Shown here in pieces: positions 16,346 through 25,750 of a stretch of DNA of 64,000 nucleotides. The position numbers were made by a program, and so were the translations under genes. Position 1 is the first letter of the stretch; every line of letters starts with the position of its first letter. The notes beneath the pieces were generated by a model, which did not search any database, was not told where the DNA came from, and was given only the letters and a program-made list of their open reading frames with translations. Source of the stretch: Aurantibacter_A sp965215845 (lineage in GTDB: Bacteria > Bacteroidota > Bacteroidia > Flavobacteriales > Flavobacteriaceae); the NCBI GenBank assembly GCA_965215845.1, contig CBDCEL010000004.1:682001-746000 (forward strand). Direction: 5' to 3'.

Positions 16346-18235
16346 ATGGCAACAGGTAAGATCAATGTTTCAGTAGACAACATTTTTCCGCTAATCAAAA
16401 AATTCCTTTATAGCGATCATGAAATATTTCTTCGTGAACTGATATCGAACGCGACGGATGCAACTTTGAAATTAAAGCATTTGACATCCATCGGAGAGGC
16501 GAAAGGTGTCGAATATGGAAATCCGCAGATTGAAATCAAGGTCGATAAAAAAGGAAAAAAATTGCATGTTATCGATCAGGGTATCGGTATGACCGAGGAT
16601 GAAGTCAAAAAATACATCAACGAAGTTGCCTTTTCCGGGGCCGAGGAATTCTTGGACAAGTATAAGGATGCCGAAAAAGATGCTGGTATCATCGGCCATT
16701 TTGGGCTCGGGTTCTATTCCTCGTTTATGGTTGCCGACAAGGTCGAGATTATCACCAAAAGTTATAAAGACGAGCCGGCAGTACATTGGACATGCGACGG
16801 ATCCCCTAAATTCAGTATCAAAAAAGCAAAAAAGGAAGAACGGGGCACCGAAATCGTTTTGCATATTGCCGATGACGAAAAGGAATTTTTAGAGGAAAAC
16901 CGGATCAGCGAACTATTGCGCAAGTATAACAAGTTCATGCCCATTCCGATAAAATTCGGAACGAAAACAGAAACGCTTCCCAAACCCGAGGATGCGAAAG
17001 AAGAGGATCCGGCCCCTACACAGGAAGTCGATAATATCGTCAACAATCCGAGTCCGGCATGGACAAAACAGCCCAAAGACCTAAAGGATGAAGATTACAA
17101 GAATTTCTACCGCGAGCTTTACCCCATGCAGTTCGAAGAACCCTTGTTCAATATTCACCTAAATGTCGACTATCCCTTCAACCTCACGGGAATTCTATAC
17201 TTCCCTCGGTTGACCAACGATCTGAATATTCAAAAAGACAGAATACAACTGTATCAAAACCAAGTGTTTGTTACCGACAATGTCGAAGGTATCGTTCCAG
17301 AGTTTTTGACCATGTTGCGTGGTGTTATCGACTCGCCCGATATTCCCCTGAACGTTTCTCGCTCTTATTTGCAGGCTGATGGCGCGGTGAAGAAAATATC
17401 TTCGTATATCACCAGAAAGGTAGCCGACAAGTTGAATTCGATCTTCAAAAAAGACCGTGAGGATTTCGAAAAGAAATGGAACGACATCAAAATTGTAATT
17501 GAATATGGAATGCTTTCCGAGGATAAATTCTTCGATAAGGCCGAAAAGTTTGCCCTCTACCCTACTGTAGACGGAACGTATTTCACCTTCGATGAACTTC
17601 AAGAAAAAATCAAGGATGCCCAGACCGATAAGGATGATAAATTGGTCGTGCTCTATGCCTCTGACAAGGAAGCACAGCACAGTTATATCGAAGCGGCCAA
17701 AACGAAGGGCTATGAGGTCTTATTGATGGATTCTCCCATCATTGGGCATTTGATGCAAAAGTTGGAAACCTCCAAGGAGAAGCTTTCTTTCGCGCGTGTG
17801 GACGCAGATCACTTAGACAATCTCATCAAGAAAGACGACACTGCAATTTCGAAACTCTCCGATGAGGAAAAAGAAAAGTTAAAAACCAATTTGGAAGAGG
17901 TCATCGAGGATAAAAAATATACGGTACAATTGGAAGCGATGGACAGCAATGCATCCCCGTTCATTATCACCGAACCCGAATTTATGCGTCGAATGAAAGA
18001 GATGCAACAGACGGGCGGGGGTGGAATGTTCGGCATGGGGAATATGCCTGAAATGTACAATCTGATCGTCAATACGAACCACGAATTGGTGGGTGAGATC
18101 CTGAATACAAGAACAGCCAAAAAAAGGGAGCGTTTGATCAATCAGAGTATCGACTTGGCAAGGCTTTCAAAAGGCTTGCTCAAAGGTGAAGAATTGACCG
18201 AGTTTATCAAACGAAGCTATGAGATGGTGAAGTAG
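16346..18235 (+). CDS. htpG: Hsp90-family molecular chaperone HtpG
   Basis: A 629-residue protein, normal bacterial length. The N-terminal GHKL ATPase domain shows LRELISNATDATLK (catalytic Glu and Asn), DQGIGM and GHFGLGFYSSFMV motifs. The middle domain has SRSYLQ with the catalytic Arg, and the C-terminal dimerisation domain ends in a helical stretch. It is an ATP-dependent cytosolic chaperone. An acidic/proline-rich linker (EDAKEEDPAPTQEVDN) lies after the ATPase domain, longer than in E. coli. Monocistronic, with its own terminator. Confidence 0.97.
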   Translation: MATGKINVSVDNIFPLIKKFLYSDHEIFLRELISNATDATLKLKHLTSIGEAKGVEYGNPQIEIKVDKKGKKLHVIDQGIGMTEDEVKKYINEVAFSGAEEFLDKYKDAEKDAGIIGHFGLGFYSSFMVADKVEIITKSYKDEPAVHWTCDGSPKFSIKKAKKEERGTEIVLHIADDEKEFLEENRISELLRKYNKFMPIPIKFGTKTETLPKPEDAKEEDPAPTQEVDNIVNNPSPAWTKQPKDLKDEDYKNFYRELYPMQFEEPLFNIHLNVDYPFNLTGILYFPRLTNDLNIQKDRIQLYQNQVFVTDNVEGIVPEFLTMLRGVIDSPDIPLNVSRSYLQADGAVKKISSYITRKVADKLNSIFKKDREDFEKKWNDIKIVIEYGMLSEDKFFDKAEKFALYPTVDGTYFTFDELQEKIKDAQTDKDDKLVVLYASDKEAQHSYIEAAKTKGYEVLLMDSPIIGHLMQKLETSKEKLSFARVDADHLDNLIKKDDTAISKLSDEEKEKLKTNLEEVIEDKKYTVQLEAMDSNASPFIITEPEFMRRMKEMQQTGGGGMFGMGNMPEMYNLIVNTNHELVGEILNTRTAKKRERLINQSIDLARLSKGLLKGEELTEFIKRSYEMVK

Positions 18236-18276
18236 CCTAAGGTCATTCCCAAGAAATCATAATTTGAACAAAACTA

Positions 18277-18310
18277 AAAGCCGCTCCAATAACCGGGGCG
18301 GCTTTTTTTA
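18277..18310 (+). terminator. rho-independent terminator of htpG
   Basis: AAGCCGCTCC..GGGGCGGCTT forms a G+C-rich stem followed by seven T residues. Because it lies between convergent genes it could serve both strands. Confidence 0.85.
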
Positions 18311-18316
18311 TGGTCG

Positions 18317-19228
18317 CTAGTTGTTATTCTCGATAAATTGGATAATGGAATTGCGATATTCACTTGATTCGGCAAAAGATAGGTTTCTCCACAGTTGGCC
18401 ATGATTCAAATCAGGAACATAAATAATCTCGTAATCTTCAAAATTGGTCTTCTCAAGCGCCTTTTCAAAAAACCGCGTGTACCGATCGAGTGCGTTATCT
18501 GAAATCAACAACATCGGGATACCCAAATTATCGAGATACGAAGTTGGCGAAGCGTGCAAAAAGTCTCGGCTCGTATCGCCAAAAACAGCTTCCACGTGCA
18601 ATTCGGCCAAAGCCGGATTATCCCCATTCTTAAATACTTTATGATAGTTGGTGATATCGTAGGTTCCCGAAATCGGAATCATTCCCCTGATAATTTCAAG
18701 TGAGAGCCCCACGGCTTCCAAATAAGTGGGATCCAATCCCATAAGGGCGGCCAAATGGGCGCCCGAAGAATATCCTCCGACAAAAAACTTATCCTGGCCA
18801 ATGCCATAATCGTCGGTATGGGCATACAACCATTTGATCGAAGCGGCCAAATCTTTCATGTGTTCTGGATGTTGAACACCGGTTCTTAGGCTAGAGTCAC
18901 GCCATTTTGCCGCGCTCAATCTATGACCGATGCTCGCTACGGCAATACCCTCCGCCGCAAATTTTCGGGCCAAATCCATTTCCATATTGCGATCTACGTA
19001 AGACCAGGCACCACCACCGACCCAGACCAATATCGGAAAATCCCTGATTCCCTTCGGAACGACTAAATTCAACTTCTGAATGGTGTCGATCGATTTTCCC
19101 TCCAAGTAATCTATATCATTGAACTCCGACACCTGAAATTTGGTATTGGTCTGTGCGAATGAACATCCACCCACAACAACAAAAGTTGCAAAAAGCCAAA
19201 TTAATTTAATGAGTTGAACTTGACGCAT
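18317..19228 (-). CDS. carboxylesterase-like alpha/beta-hydrolase lipoprotein
   Basis: A 303-residue protein with the lipobox VVGGC (Cys22). The oxyanion-hole motif is VWVGGGAW (the HGGGW position has Val-Gly), and the nucleophile elbow is GYSSG (Ser154). The Asp in LLISDNALDRY and the His in LNHGQLWRN complete the triad. It belongs to the BD-FAE/esterase-lipase (Abhydrolase_3-like) group, which removes acyl groups from sugars or small esters. It is probably on the periplasmic face or cell surface. Convergent with htpG; no operon partner. Confidence 0.85.
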   Translation of the reverse strand: MRQVQLIKLIWLFATFVVVGGCSFAQTNTKFQVSEFNDIDYLEGKSIDTIQKLNLVVPKGIRDFPILVWVGGGAWSYVDRNMEMDLARKFAAEGIAVASIGHRLSAAKWRDSSLRTGVQHPEHMKDLAASIKWLYAHTDDYGIGQDKFFVGGYSSGAHLAALMGLDPTYLEAVGLSLEIIRGMIPISGTYDITNYHKVFKNGDNPALAELHVEAVFGDTSRDFLHASPTSYLDNLGIPMLLISDNALDRYTRFFEKALEKTNFEDYEIIYVPDLNHGQLWRNLSFAESSEYRNSIIQFIENNN

Positions 19229-19386
19229 ATTTCAAGATTATCAGTTACCCAAATATAACTTTTAAGCGACCATGAAACCCATTACTTAATAGGTGATTAC
19301 GTTAAAACCATGCTAAAAATCGCAATGCAATTGAAACTTCCATTAATTTAAAAGCCATCAATATTCCATTCAAAAACGAAAAAGTA

Positions 19387-19785
19387 ATGAGAACTGTAAC
19401 ACTGCTGCTTATTCTAAGCGCCACAACCTTGGGACTTGCCCAAGAAGCCGAAAAAGTATCGACCATCGACTTTGTACAGATTTTAAACCACAACAAAAAG
19501 GAAGCCCTTTTCTATTATGAAAACAATTGGAAGGTCTTAAGGGATAAGGCCCTGGAAAAAGAATACATCCATTCGTACCAATTGCTGGAAACTCCTGTGA
19601 CTGCGGGTGAACCTTTTCAATTGATGCTGATTACTACCTATGCGAACAAAGATCAGCACGAACTCGCCGAGGAACGCTTTGACGAATTGATCGCCGAAAA
19701 AGGTGATTTGCGTTTGATGAACCAGAAGAATCCGGGAGAATTCAGGAAAGTACTTTTTAACAAAACGGCAAAACACCTTCATTAA
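19387..19785 (+). CDS. small secreted protein of unknown function
   Basis: A 132-residue protein with a signal peptide (MRTVTLLLILSATTLGLAQ) and a mature alpha/beta part of about 110 residues: FVQILNHNKKEALFYYENNWKVLRDKALEKEYIHSYQLLETP, then EPFQLMLITTYANKDQHELAEERFDELI. The arrangement (helix, strand, long amphipathic helix) resembles a dimeric ferredoxin-like stress/NIPSNAP-type fold, but I do not recognise the family. Seven bases upstream of the Gfo/Idh/MocA gene, so probably co-transcribed. Confidence 0.7.
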   Translation: MRTVTLLLILSATTLGLAQEAEKVSTIDFVQILNHNKKEALFYYENNWKVLRDKALEKEYIHSYQLLETPVTAGEPFQLMLITTYANKDQHELAEERFDELIAEKGDLRLMNQKNPGEFRKVLFNKTAKHLH

Positions 19786-19792
19786 ACAGGTC

Positions 19793-20908
19793 ATGAAAAA
19801 AAATTCAAGGAGAACCTTTGTAAAGAATCTCGGGTTGGGGGTTGGTTCGGCGGCACTGCTCCCTTCCTTTGCCTCCTTCACAAACTGTCAATCTGCCAAC
19901 AATGGTAAAAAGCTGAATATCGCCTTATGTGGCTTGGGCCGTTACGCGAATATTTTGGCCAGAAGCTTTGTCGATACCGAATATTGTCACCTTGCGGGAA
20001 TCATCACAGGTACGCCATCGAAAGCCGTTTCATGGAAAAAACGCTATTCCATTCCCGAAAAGAACATTTACAATTATGGGAATTTCGATAGCATAAAAGA
20101 CAATCAGGATATCGATTTGGTCTATGTCGTCTTGCCTAATGGAATGCACAAGGAGTATACCATAAGGGCCGCAAAAGCGGGCAAGCATGTCATTGTAGAA
20201 AAGCCCATGGCCATCACCGAAAAAGACTGTCAGGAAATGATCGATGCCTGTAAAAATGCCAAAGTACAATTGGCGCTGGGCTATCGCTTGCATTATGAGC
20301 CCAATCACCAAGAAATCATTAGATTGGGTCAAGAAAAAGTGTTCGGTCAAGTTCGTTTGATCGAAGTTTCATTGGGTTACGATATCAGCGGAATCGACCC
20401 CAATGACTGGCACTTCAAAAAGACATTGTCAGGCGGTGGACCTTTGATGAATTTAGGGGTCTATTGTGTTCAGGCCAGCAGATATGTCTTGGGGGAAGAG
20501 CCCATTTCGGTTACCGCCCAATTCGGACCCATAACCAGGCCCGAGCTATACACCGAAGTAGAGGAATCGATTACTTGGCAGCTGGAATTCGCCAGTGGTG
20601 CCGTTGCCACTTCCACAAGTACGAACAACACCGGTGTAGATCGATTTTTTGCTTCGGCAGAAAGAGGCTTTTTTGAACTGAGCCCTGCCGTGAGCTATGG
20701 TCCGTTCAAAGGAAGGTCGAGCGAGGGGGAATTCGATTTCCCCGTTATCAATCAGCAAGCCGCCCAAATGGACGGTATCGCCAAGGTCATCCTAGATGGA
20801 AATATGCTACCCGACCACATTGCAGGCATTGAGGGCAAAAAAGACATGAGGGTTCTCGAGGGCATTTATCGTGCCGCCGAAAGCGGTAAAAAAGTGGTTT
20901 TGTCTTGA
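19793..20908 (+). CDS. exported Gfo/Idh/MocA-family oxidoreductase
   Basis: A 371-residue protein. It begins with a twin-arginine-type signal (SRRTFVKNLGLGVGSAALLPS), then a Rossmann fold (IALCGLGRYANILARSF) and the EKPMA signature at the dinucleotide site (HVIVEKPMAITEKDC). A GGGPLMNLGVYCVQA segment carries the catalytic region. It is probably a periplasmic NAD(P)-dependent dehydrogenase or glycosidase-like relative acting on a sugar or polyol. Its last ~90 bp are copied at 25.6 kb as a gene fragment, so a rearrangement has touched this locus. Confidence 0.9.
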   Translation: MKKNSRRTFVKNLGLGVGSAALLPSFASFTNCQSANNGKKLNIALCGLGRYANILARSFVDTEYCHLAGIITGTPSKAVSWKKRYSIPEKNIYNYGNFDSIKDNQDIDLVYVVLPNGMHKEYTIRAAKAGKHVIVEKPMAITEKDCQEMIDACKNAKVQLALGYRLHYEPNHQEIIRLGQEKVFGQVRLIEVSLGYDISGIDPNDWHFKKTLSGGGPLMNLGVYCVQASRYVLGEEPISVTAQFGPITRPELYTEVEESITWQLEFASGAVATSTSTNNTGVDRFFASAERGFFELSPAVSYGPFKGRSSEGEFDFPVINQQAAQMDGIAKVILDGNMLPDHIAGIEGKKDMRVLEGIYRAAESGKKVVLS

Positions 20909-21144
20909 AAATGTTGTGTTTTGAGTTTTAGTGAACGTTCGTTTTATAATATTAAAAAAAGTTGTTATAAATTCCATGATCATGTGGCACCGTACAAATT
21001 GAATCAGTGTCAAATATAATCAAGGTAATAACTTAATTTTACCAGTACTTAACTTTCGACGAAGACACTGTCAATCAAGGTGGAATGCGATTCAAGTTTT
21101 TATTACGATAGCTCTTTCGTAAATTTAAAATCATAGGATGAATC

Positions 21145-22371
21145 ATGTTGATAAGTTTCCAACTGTTACATATTGTATTAATCGCATTTGGTATTTTGAT
21201 GCTTTCGAAAATCGCCCTTGGCAAAAATCTGCCGAAAGGTGAAAGTCAATATGTGATTTTTTTGATTATCGCCCTAAGTCTATGGATTGCCATGGACATT
21301 CAAAGGATGATATTTTATCATATGTCTGATTTAAGTGAACAACAACAATTTCAGAAGTCACTGTTCATCAATATTTTCTCGGCTTGGAACAATGCTTTTC
21401 TACTGGCGACGATGCCACTGTTCGCTGCGTCATCCAAAATCGATTTTCTAAAATCGGATAATTGGATAAAATATCTTTTTGGTGCTAATTTAATCTTAAC
21501 AATAAGTTATATTTTCCTTTGGAGTCTGGAAAACGAATGGGGTAGCCAAGTCATAAGAATCTTTAACGATGTATATAGCTCCGGGACTTTGACCGTAATA
21601 GGCTATCTGTTCTTTAGAAAACTAAAAAGCCACCCTCTTTTTGGAAACGCAGTTTCTATTCTATGGGCAATACTTCTTTTGACCCTATTTTTCTTTCCCA
21701 TATCTTATCGCTTTATTGAAGGGGCAACTCCATTATCAGCCCATTATGCTTTAATTTATTCAGTACATCTGGTGGTTGCCTTTACGGGATTGCTTTTGGT
21801 TTTTGAGCGCGTCAAGGCGCATCAAATACAATTATTGCTGAATAAGTCAAATGCTTTACAGGATAAGGTTCGGTATGCCAATGAGGCCATTGAGGCATTA
21901 AAGCAATCGGAGCATAAAGGGTTAACGAACCTTGACGGGCTGAAAAGGCATCTCAAATTTTTTAAGGAAAACGGCCATTACGTTGTCGAGCTTACAATGC
22001 TAGACCGGAACATTATCGGACTAAAAATCATGAAACCGCAATTGACCCGGGAATACAAAGATCTATTGCGATTTGCAGTATATAAAAAGACTGGATTGAT
22101 CCTTAAATCCTATGGTGGAATGCTCAAAGGTTTTGGAGAAGTCTCCAAATCAATTCTTGATATTCGAAAACGGTTGATCAATCCCGTATTGATTGAAAAT
22201 GGATACAAAGAACTAAACCATAATGAGCTTGTAGTACAGCACATAAAAGGATCCGGGGTTTATGAATTGGAGTGCCATGCCGACCAAATACGTATCGATG
22301 TTCGGCAATTATCAAAAAATCATGAATTGGCCAAAATTCTTGAACCGATCACTACTCTTCAAAAAGCATAA
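21145..22371 (+). CDS. multi-pass membrane protein with unknown cytoplasmic domain
   Basis: A 408-residue protein. Seven hydrophobic segments lie within residues 1-225, followed by a coiled-coil-prone linker (LLNKSNALQDKVRYANEAIEALKQSEHKGL) and a C-terminal domain of about 160 residues without a motif I recognise (KIMKPQLTREYKDLLRFAVYKKTG, then IDVRQLSKNHELAK). The layout of seven helices, coiled coil and soluble output domain is that of a membrane receptor (7TM-type signalling). The 236-bp gap upstream (20909-21144) shows only a GTGAACGTTCG palindrome. Confidence 0.65.
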   Translation: MLISFQLLHIVLIAFGILMLSKIALGKNLPKGESQYVIFLIIALSLWIAMDIQRMIFYHMSDLSEQQQFQKSLFINIFSAWNNAFLLATMPLFAASSKIDFLKSDNWIKYLFGANLILTISYIFLWSLENEWGSQVIRIFNDVYSSGTLTVIGYLFFRKLKSHPLFGNAVSILWAILLLTLFFFPISYRFIEGATPLSAHYALIYSVHLVVAFTGLLLVFERVKAHQIQLLLNKSNALQDKVRYANEAIEALKQSEHKGLTNLDGLKRHLKFFKENGHYVVELTMLDRNIIGLKIMKPQLTREYKDLLRFAVYKKTGLILKSYGGMLKGFGEVSKSILDIRKRLINPVLIENGYKELNHNELVVQHIKGSGVYELECHADQIRIDVRQLSKNHELAKILEPITTLQKA

Positions 22372-22508
22372 TTATTTTTACAACTCCCTTTAAACCAGTG
22401 ACTTACTCCTGAAATGTTCATGAAATATTTGTGCTTGCAAATGAAAAAGTCCGATTTGTAGGTTTTTAGGCCTTTGATTTGTATTAGAATCATCTCAATC
22501 AAGGCAAC

Positions 22509-24743
22509 GTGTTCAAAACTCTCTTTCGGCTTTTACGAATCGGATTTTTATTTTTATGCCAGTACTACACCATTGCCCAGACAAATCCATCTAACTCTCA
22601 AAGAAGGTTATCCATCAGTTTTAAGATAGCAGATATTCTAATTGATGGCAATTTGCATGAACCCCTATGGAATTCCATTGAAGGCAGTTCATCTTTTAAA
22701 ATGAATTTCCCCATAGATGGCGAGGACGTCAGCGAAGACCTTCAAACCGAGGTAAAAGTATCTGCGGATACAAAAAACTTGTATATAGCAGTACAGTGCT
22801 ATGGAAAGTCGCCCTATAACATCTTTGGCTTGAAAAGGGACAATGAACAGTTTTGGGGAGGTGATGCTTTTGGGGTTTTGCTCGACCCCGCCAACAACCA
22901 AAGCAATGGCTACGTATTCGCTGTGAATCCTGAAGGTGTACAGTTGGAAGGGGTGCTGAACAACCAAACCGTGCCCAAAACATCGGACATCCGACAAAAA
23001 ATAAATCTTTCGTGGAATATCATCTGGCAGTCTGCTGTTCAGGTCAATGAAAAAGGTTGGACCATTGAGATGAAAATTCCATTGGGATTGCTTCGTTTTG
23101 CCAATACCCGGCAATGGGGCATTAATTTCTTTAGGCGTGATGCCAAGTCGAATACCCACCATGCATGGTCGCCGGTACCAAGACAACTTCACGAGATTAG
23201 CTTGAACCATACCGGGGCATTGCACTGGCAAAACGAAATCCCGAAGAATAAAAGTGTTGTGGGGTTGAGCCCATACATACTTACTAATCTGGAAAAAGAT
23301 ATTTCACAAAGCCCCGATTGGAAAAACAACAATAAGCTCGGTCTAGATTCTAAAATCAGGGTATCTAAAGGGTTGAATCTAGATATTGCCCTCAATCCGG
23401 ATTTCTCACAAATAGAAGTGGACAGATTGGTCACCAATTTATCCACGGTAAACATACTCTTTCCTGAACAACGGTTTTTCTTTCAGGAAAACGACGATCT
23501 TTTTTCAGATTTTGGCATCGCTCCCATGCGCCCTTTTTTTTCGCGTAGAATCGGGTTGGATGAGAACGGAAGGGCTATCCCTATCCTTTTTGGAGGCCGA
23601 TTGAGCGGTTATTTGGGTAACAACGTACGTATTGGGCTGATGAACATGCATACCAGGACCTCGGACAAAACGAGTGGAACTAATTTTACTTCCACTGCCC
23701 TGCATTACCAATTGAAACCGCGATGGTTGGTAAAATCCTACTTCCACAATGTTCAGGATTTTGATGGCGCGGATATTATCTCCGATAGTTTCAACCGTTT
23801 GGCCGGCCTTGAGACCAAATACGTTTCGGGCAATGGCAAATGGAGAGGTACGCTCGGCAGTGGATTTTCGTTGACTTCGGAAAAAAGGGACGAAAATTTT
23901 TTCCATAGCATGGAGTTTGGATACTACGGAAAGAAACTCAACCTCTTTGCGAACATTGCGAGAACAGGCGACAATTATACGAGCAGAATCGGGTTTATCC
24001 CCAGAATGTTCCATTTTGACGCCATGAACAATACTAGATACAGTTTGGGGTTTACCCATTACTATGCCAGTACCAGCTACTTTTTTTATCCCAAAAATGG
24101 GATTGTCAACAATCACCAAATCAATCTAATTGCAATATTCAGTCAAGCACATGATGGCCGATGGTTCAGGAATGTCATACGCCCGGCATATACCTTGAAT
24201 TTCAAAAACACCGCATCTTTGAATATATTTTATCAAAGGGAAAGGCCCGAATTATTATTTCCATTTCGTTTTACTTCCGAACCTTTGCCCGCCGGTCAAT
24301 ATAACTTCGCGCAATGGGGAGTTCTCTATAAATCGGATGTTAGAAATTCCCTGAAATATGAAATATTGGCGCAACGTGGTACTTTTTACAATGGCAAACA
24401 ACAGCGCTATGCAATCGATGTTGGATACCGTTTTCCACCGGGTCTTAATTTTTCCTTTGTTGGGGATTATACAAAGTTGTCCTTCCCGGAAAATTACGGC
24501 AATAGCGACCTATGGTCTCTCGGGCTGAATGCCGAAGTAGGATTTTCAAAGAATCTTTTTTGGACATCCTTTTTGCAGTACAACACGCAACAGAACAGCT
24601 TTAATATCAATAGCCGTTTTCAATACCAACTCAATGCGCTGTCGAATATTTTTTTGGTCTATACCAGCAGCCATGCCACAGATTCGTGGGCGGAGCGATA
24701 CGGTTCTATTGCCTTGAAACTGAACTATTGGTTGGATTTATAA
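22509..24743 (+). CDS. DUF5916 outer-membrane protein with CBM9-like domain
   Basis: A 744-residue protein starting at a GTG codon; no nearer in-frame ATG gives the signal peptide (FKTLFRLLRIGFLFLCQYYTIAQ). Residues 33-220 form a CBM9-like (family 9 carbohydrate-binding, DOMON-like) beta-sandwich: ILIDGNLHEPLWNSIEG, NGYVFAVNPEGVQLEG, TIEMKIPLGLLRF. The rest alternates amphipathic beta-strands and aromatic residues, the pattern of the DUF5916 beta-barrel seen in Bacteroidota outer membranes. Role unknown; possibly surface sugar binding or import. The next gene is 56 bp downstream. Confidence 0.85.
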   Translation: MFKTLFRLLRIGFLFLCQYYTIAQTNPSNSQRRLSISFKIADILIDGNLHEPLWNSIEGSSSFKMNFPIDGEDVSEDLQTEVKVSADTKNLYIAVQCYGKSPYNIFGLKRDNEQFWGGDAFGVLLDPANNQSNGYVFAVNPEGVQLEGVLNNQTVPKTSDIRQKINLSWNIIWQSAVQVNEKGWTIEMKIPLGLLRFANTRQWGINFFRRDAKSNTHHAWSPVPRQLHEISLNHTGALHWQNEIPKNKSVVGLSPYILTNLEKDISQSPDWKNNNKLGLDSKIRVSKGLNLDIALNPDFSQIEVDRLVTNLSTVNILFPEQRFFFQENDDLFSDFGIAPMRPFFSRRIGLDENGRAIPILFGGRLSGYLGNNVRIGLMNMHTRTSDKTSGTNFTSTALHYQLKPRWLVKSYFHNVQDFDGADIISDSFNRLAGLETKYVSGNGKWRGTLGSGFSLTSEKRDENFFHSMEFGYYGKKLNLFANIARTGDNYTSRIGFIPRMFHFDAMNNTRYSLGFTHYYASTSYFFYPKNGIVNNHQINLIAIFSQAHDGRWFRNVIRPAYTLNFKNTASLNIFYQRERPELLFPFRFTSEPLPAGQYNFAQWGVLYKSDVRNSLKYEILAQRGTFYNGKQQRYAIDVGYRFPPGLNFSFVGDYTKLSFPENYGNSDLWSLGLNAEVGFSKNLFWTSFLQYNTQQNSFNINSRFQYQLNALSNIFLVYTSSHATDSWAERYGSIALKLNYWLDL

Positions 24744-24799
24744 TTAAAAGAATATACCATTTGACAATCAATATGTTCTGCAATAACTTTAAAAATCCG

Positions 24800-25480
24800 A
24801 TGAAGATGAGCACTTTTATTTTGGGAATTTTGATATTTTTTCAATCCTGTAACATGAAACAAGGGCCTGTTTATACCGAGCTTCACCCTAATGTTTATGC
24901 AATCAACAACCAGTTTTTTTATGGGGAAAAAGTACATACCTATCTTTTGGAGTTGGAGGATAAGGTTTTGCTCTTCGATCTTCCGACCTATTCACGTGAG
25001 GTGGAAGAATTTATAACTTCGTTCGGTAAACCTGCCTATGCCATCATTTCCCATGGTTCTTGCGGTATAGCCGACGGCACCAAATGGCAAGAAAAAATAA
25101 GGCTGAAGGTTTATGCCCATAAGGCCGATGAAAACCATCCGTGGCTGCGAATGGAACCCGATGTCTTTTTCGAAGAGATACCAAAGTTTGGCGAAAATGT
25201 TCAGGTAATTCATACGCCCGGTCATAGTGCCGGGGCCATTTGTGTGTTGGAAAAAAATTCAAAATCACTTTTTACGGGCGACACCTTTTACGGCGATAAA
25301 AATGGGAAGATCAGGAATTTTACACAAGAAACTCCGGAGAATTACGAAAGTCCGGCCGATCGGTTGGCGAGTTGTAAAATGCTATTGCGACACGACTTTG
25401 AAAATGTGTATCCGTTTCATTATGAATTTATAGAGGGTAACGGAAGAGCGTTGTTAAGGAACTATCTGAAGGGCAAATAG
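24800..25480 (+). CDS. metallo-beta-lactamase-fold lipoprotein with degenerate metal site
   Basis: A 226-residue protein with signal peptide and lipobox FFQSC (Cys17); the ATG at 24800 gives this signal. It has the MBL fold, with TPGHSAG (His142), FTGDTFYGD (Asp161) and YPFHYEF (His207). However, the usual HxHxDH motif is HGSCGIAD at 85-92: only the first His is kept. The first zinc site would lack ligands, so it may bind one metal, use other residues, or be non-enzymatic. Encoded after the DUF5916 gene, probably co-transcribed. Confidence 0.85.
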   Translation: MKMSTFILGILIFFQSCNMKQGPVYTELHPNVYAINNQFFYGEKVHTYLLELEDKVLLFDLPTYSREVEEFITSFGKPAYAIISHGSCGIADGTKWQEKIRLKVYAHKADENHPWLRMEPDVFFEEIPKFGENVQVIHTPGHSAGAICVLEKNSKSLFTGDTFYGDKNGKIRNFTQETPENYESPADRLASCKMLLRHDFENVYPFHYEFIEGNGRALLRNYLKGK

Positions 25481-25597
25481 TCTTGATAATGGTCGGGACC
25501 CAATTTATTCCTTAAAAAAATGCATCCTCTGTAGTTCAAGTATTTGAATTGACCTACATCTCAATATCAAAAAGTTCGATAAAGGGTGGCGGAAATC

Positions 25598-25697
25598 ATC
25601 CGACCATATCCCAGGTATTAAAGGCAAAAAGGACATGAGGGTTCTCGAGGGCATTTATCGTGCCGCCGAAAGTGGTAAAAAAGTGGTTTTGTCTTGA
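25598..25697 (+). pseudogene. 3' fragment of a Gfo/Idh/MocA gene
   Basis: From 25612 to the stop TGA at 25697, about 86 bp match the end of the oxidoreductase at 20823-20908 with only a few substitutions and identical reading frame (GKKDMRVLEGIYRAAESGKKVVLS). Weaker similarity reaches back to about 25598 (ATCCGACCAT versus ACCCGACCAC). No further part of the gene and no start codon precede it, so it is a non-functional remnant of a duplicated or recombined copy in the gap 25481-25750. Confidence 0.85.
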
Positions 25698-25750
25698 TGG
25701 GCCAAGAACCTTTTAGCACAAAACAAAACCACCGTATCCCAAATCTTCGA

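Noticed and set aside
20930..20950. TetR-type operator (GTGAACGTTCG)
   Set aside because: A short palindrome with no TetR gene nearby; chance is likely.
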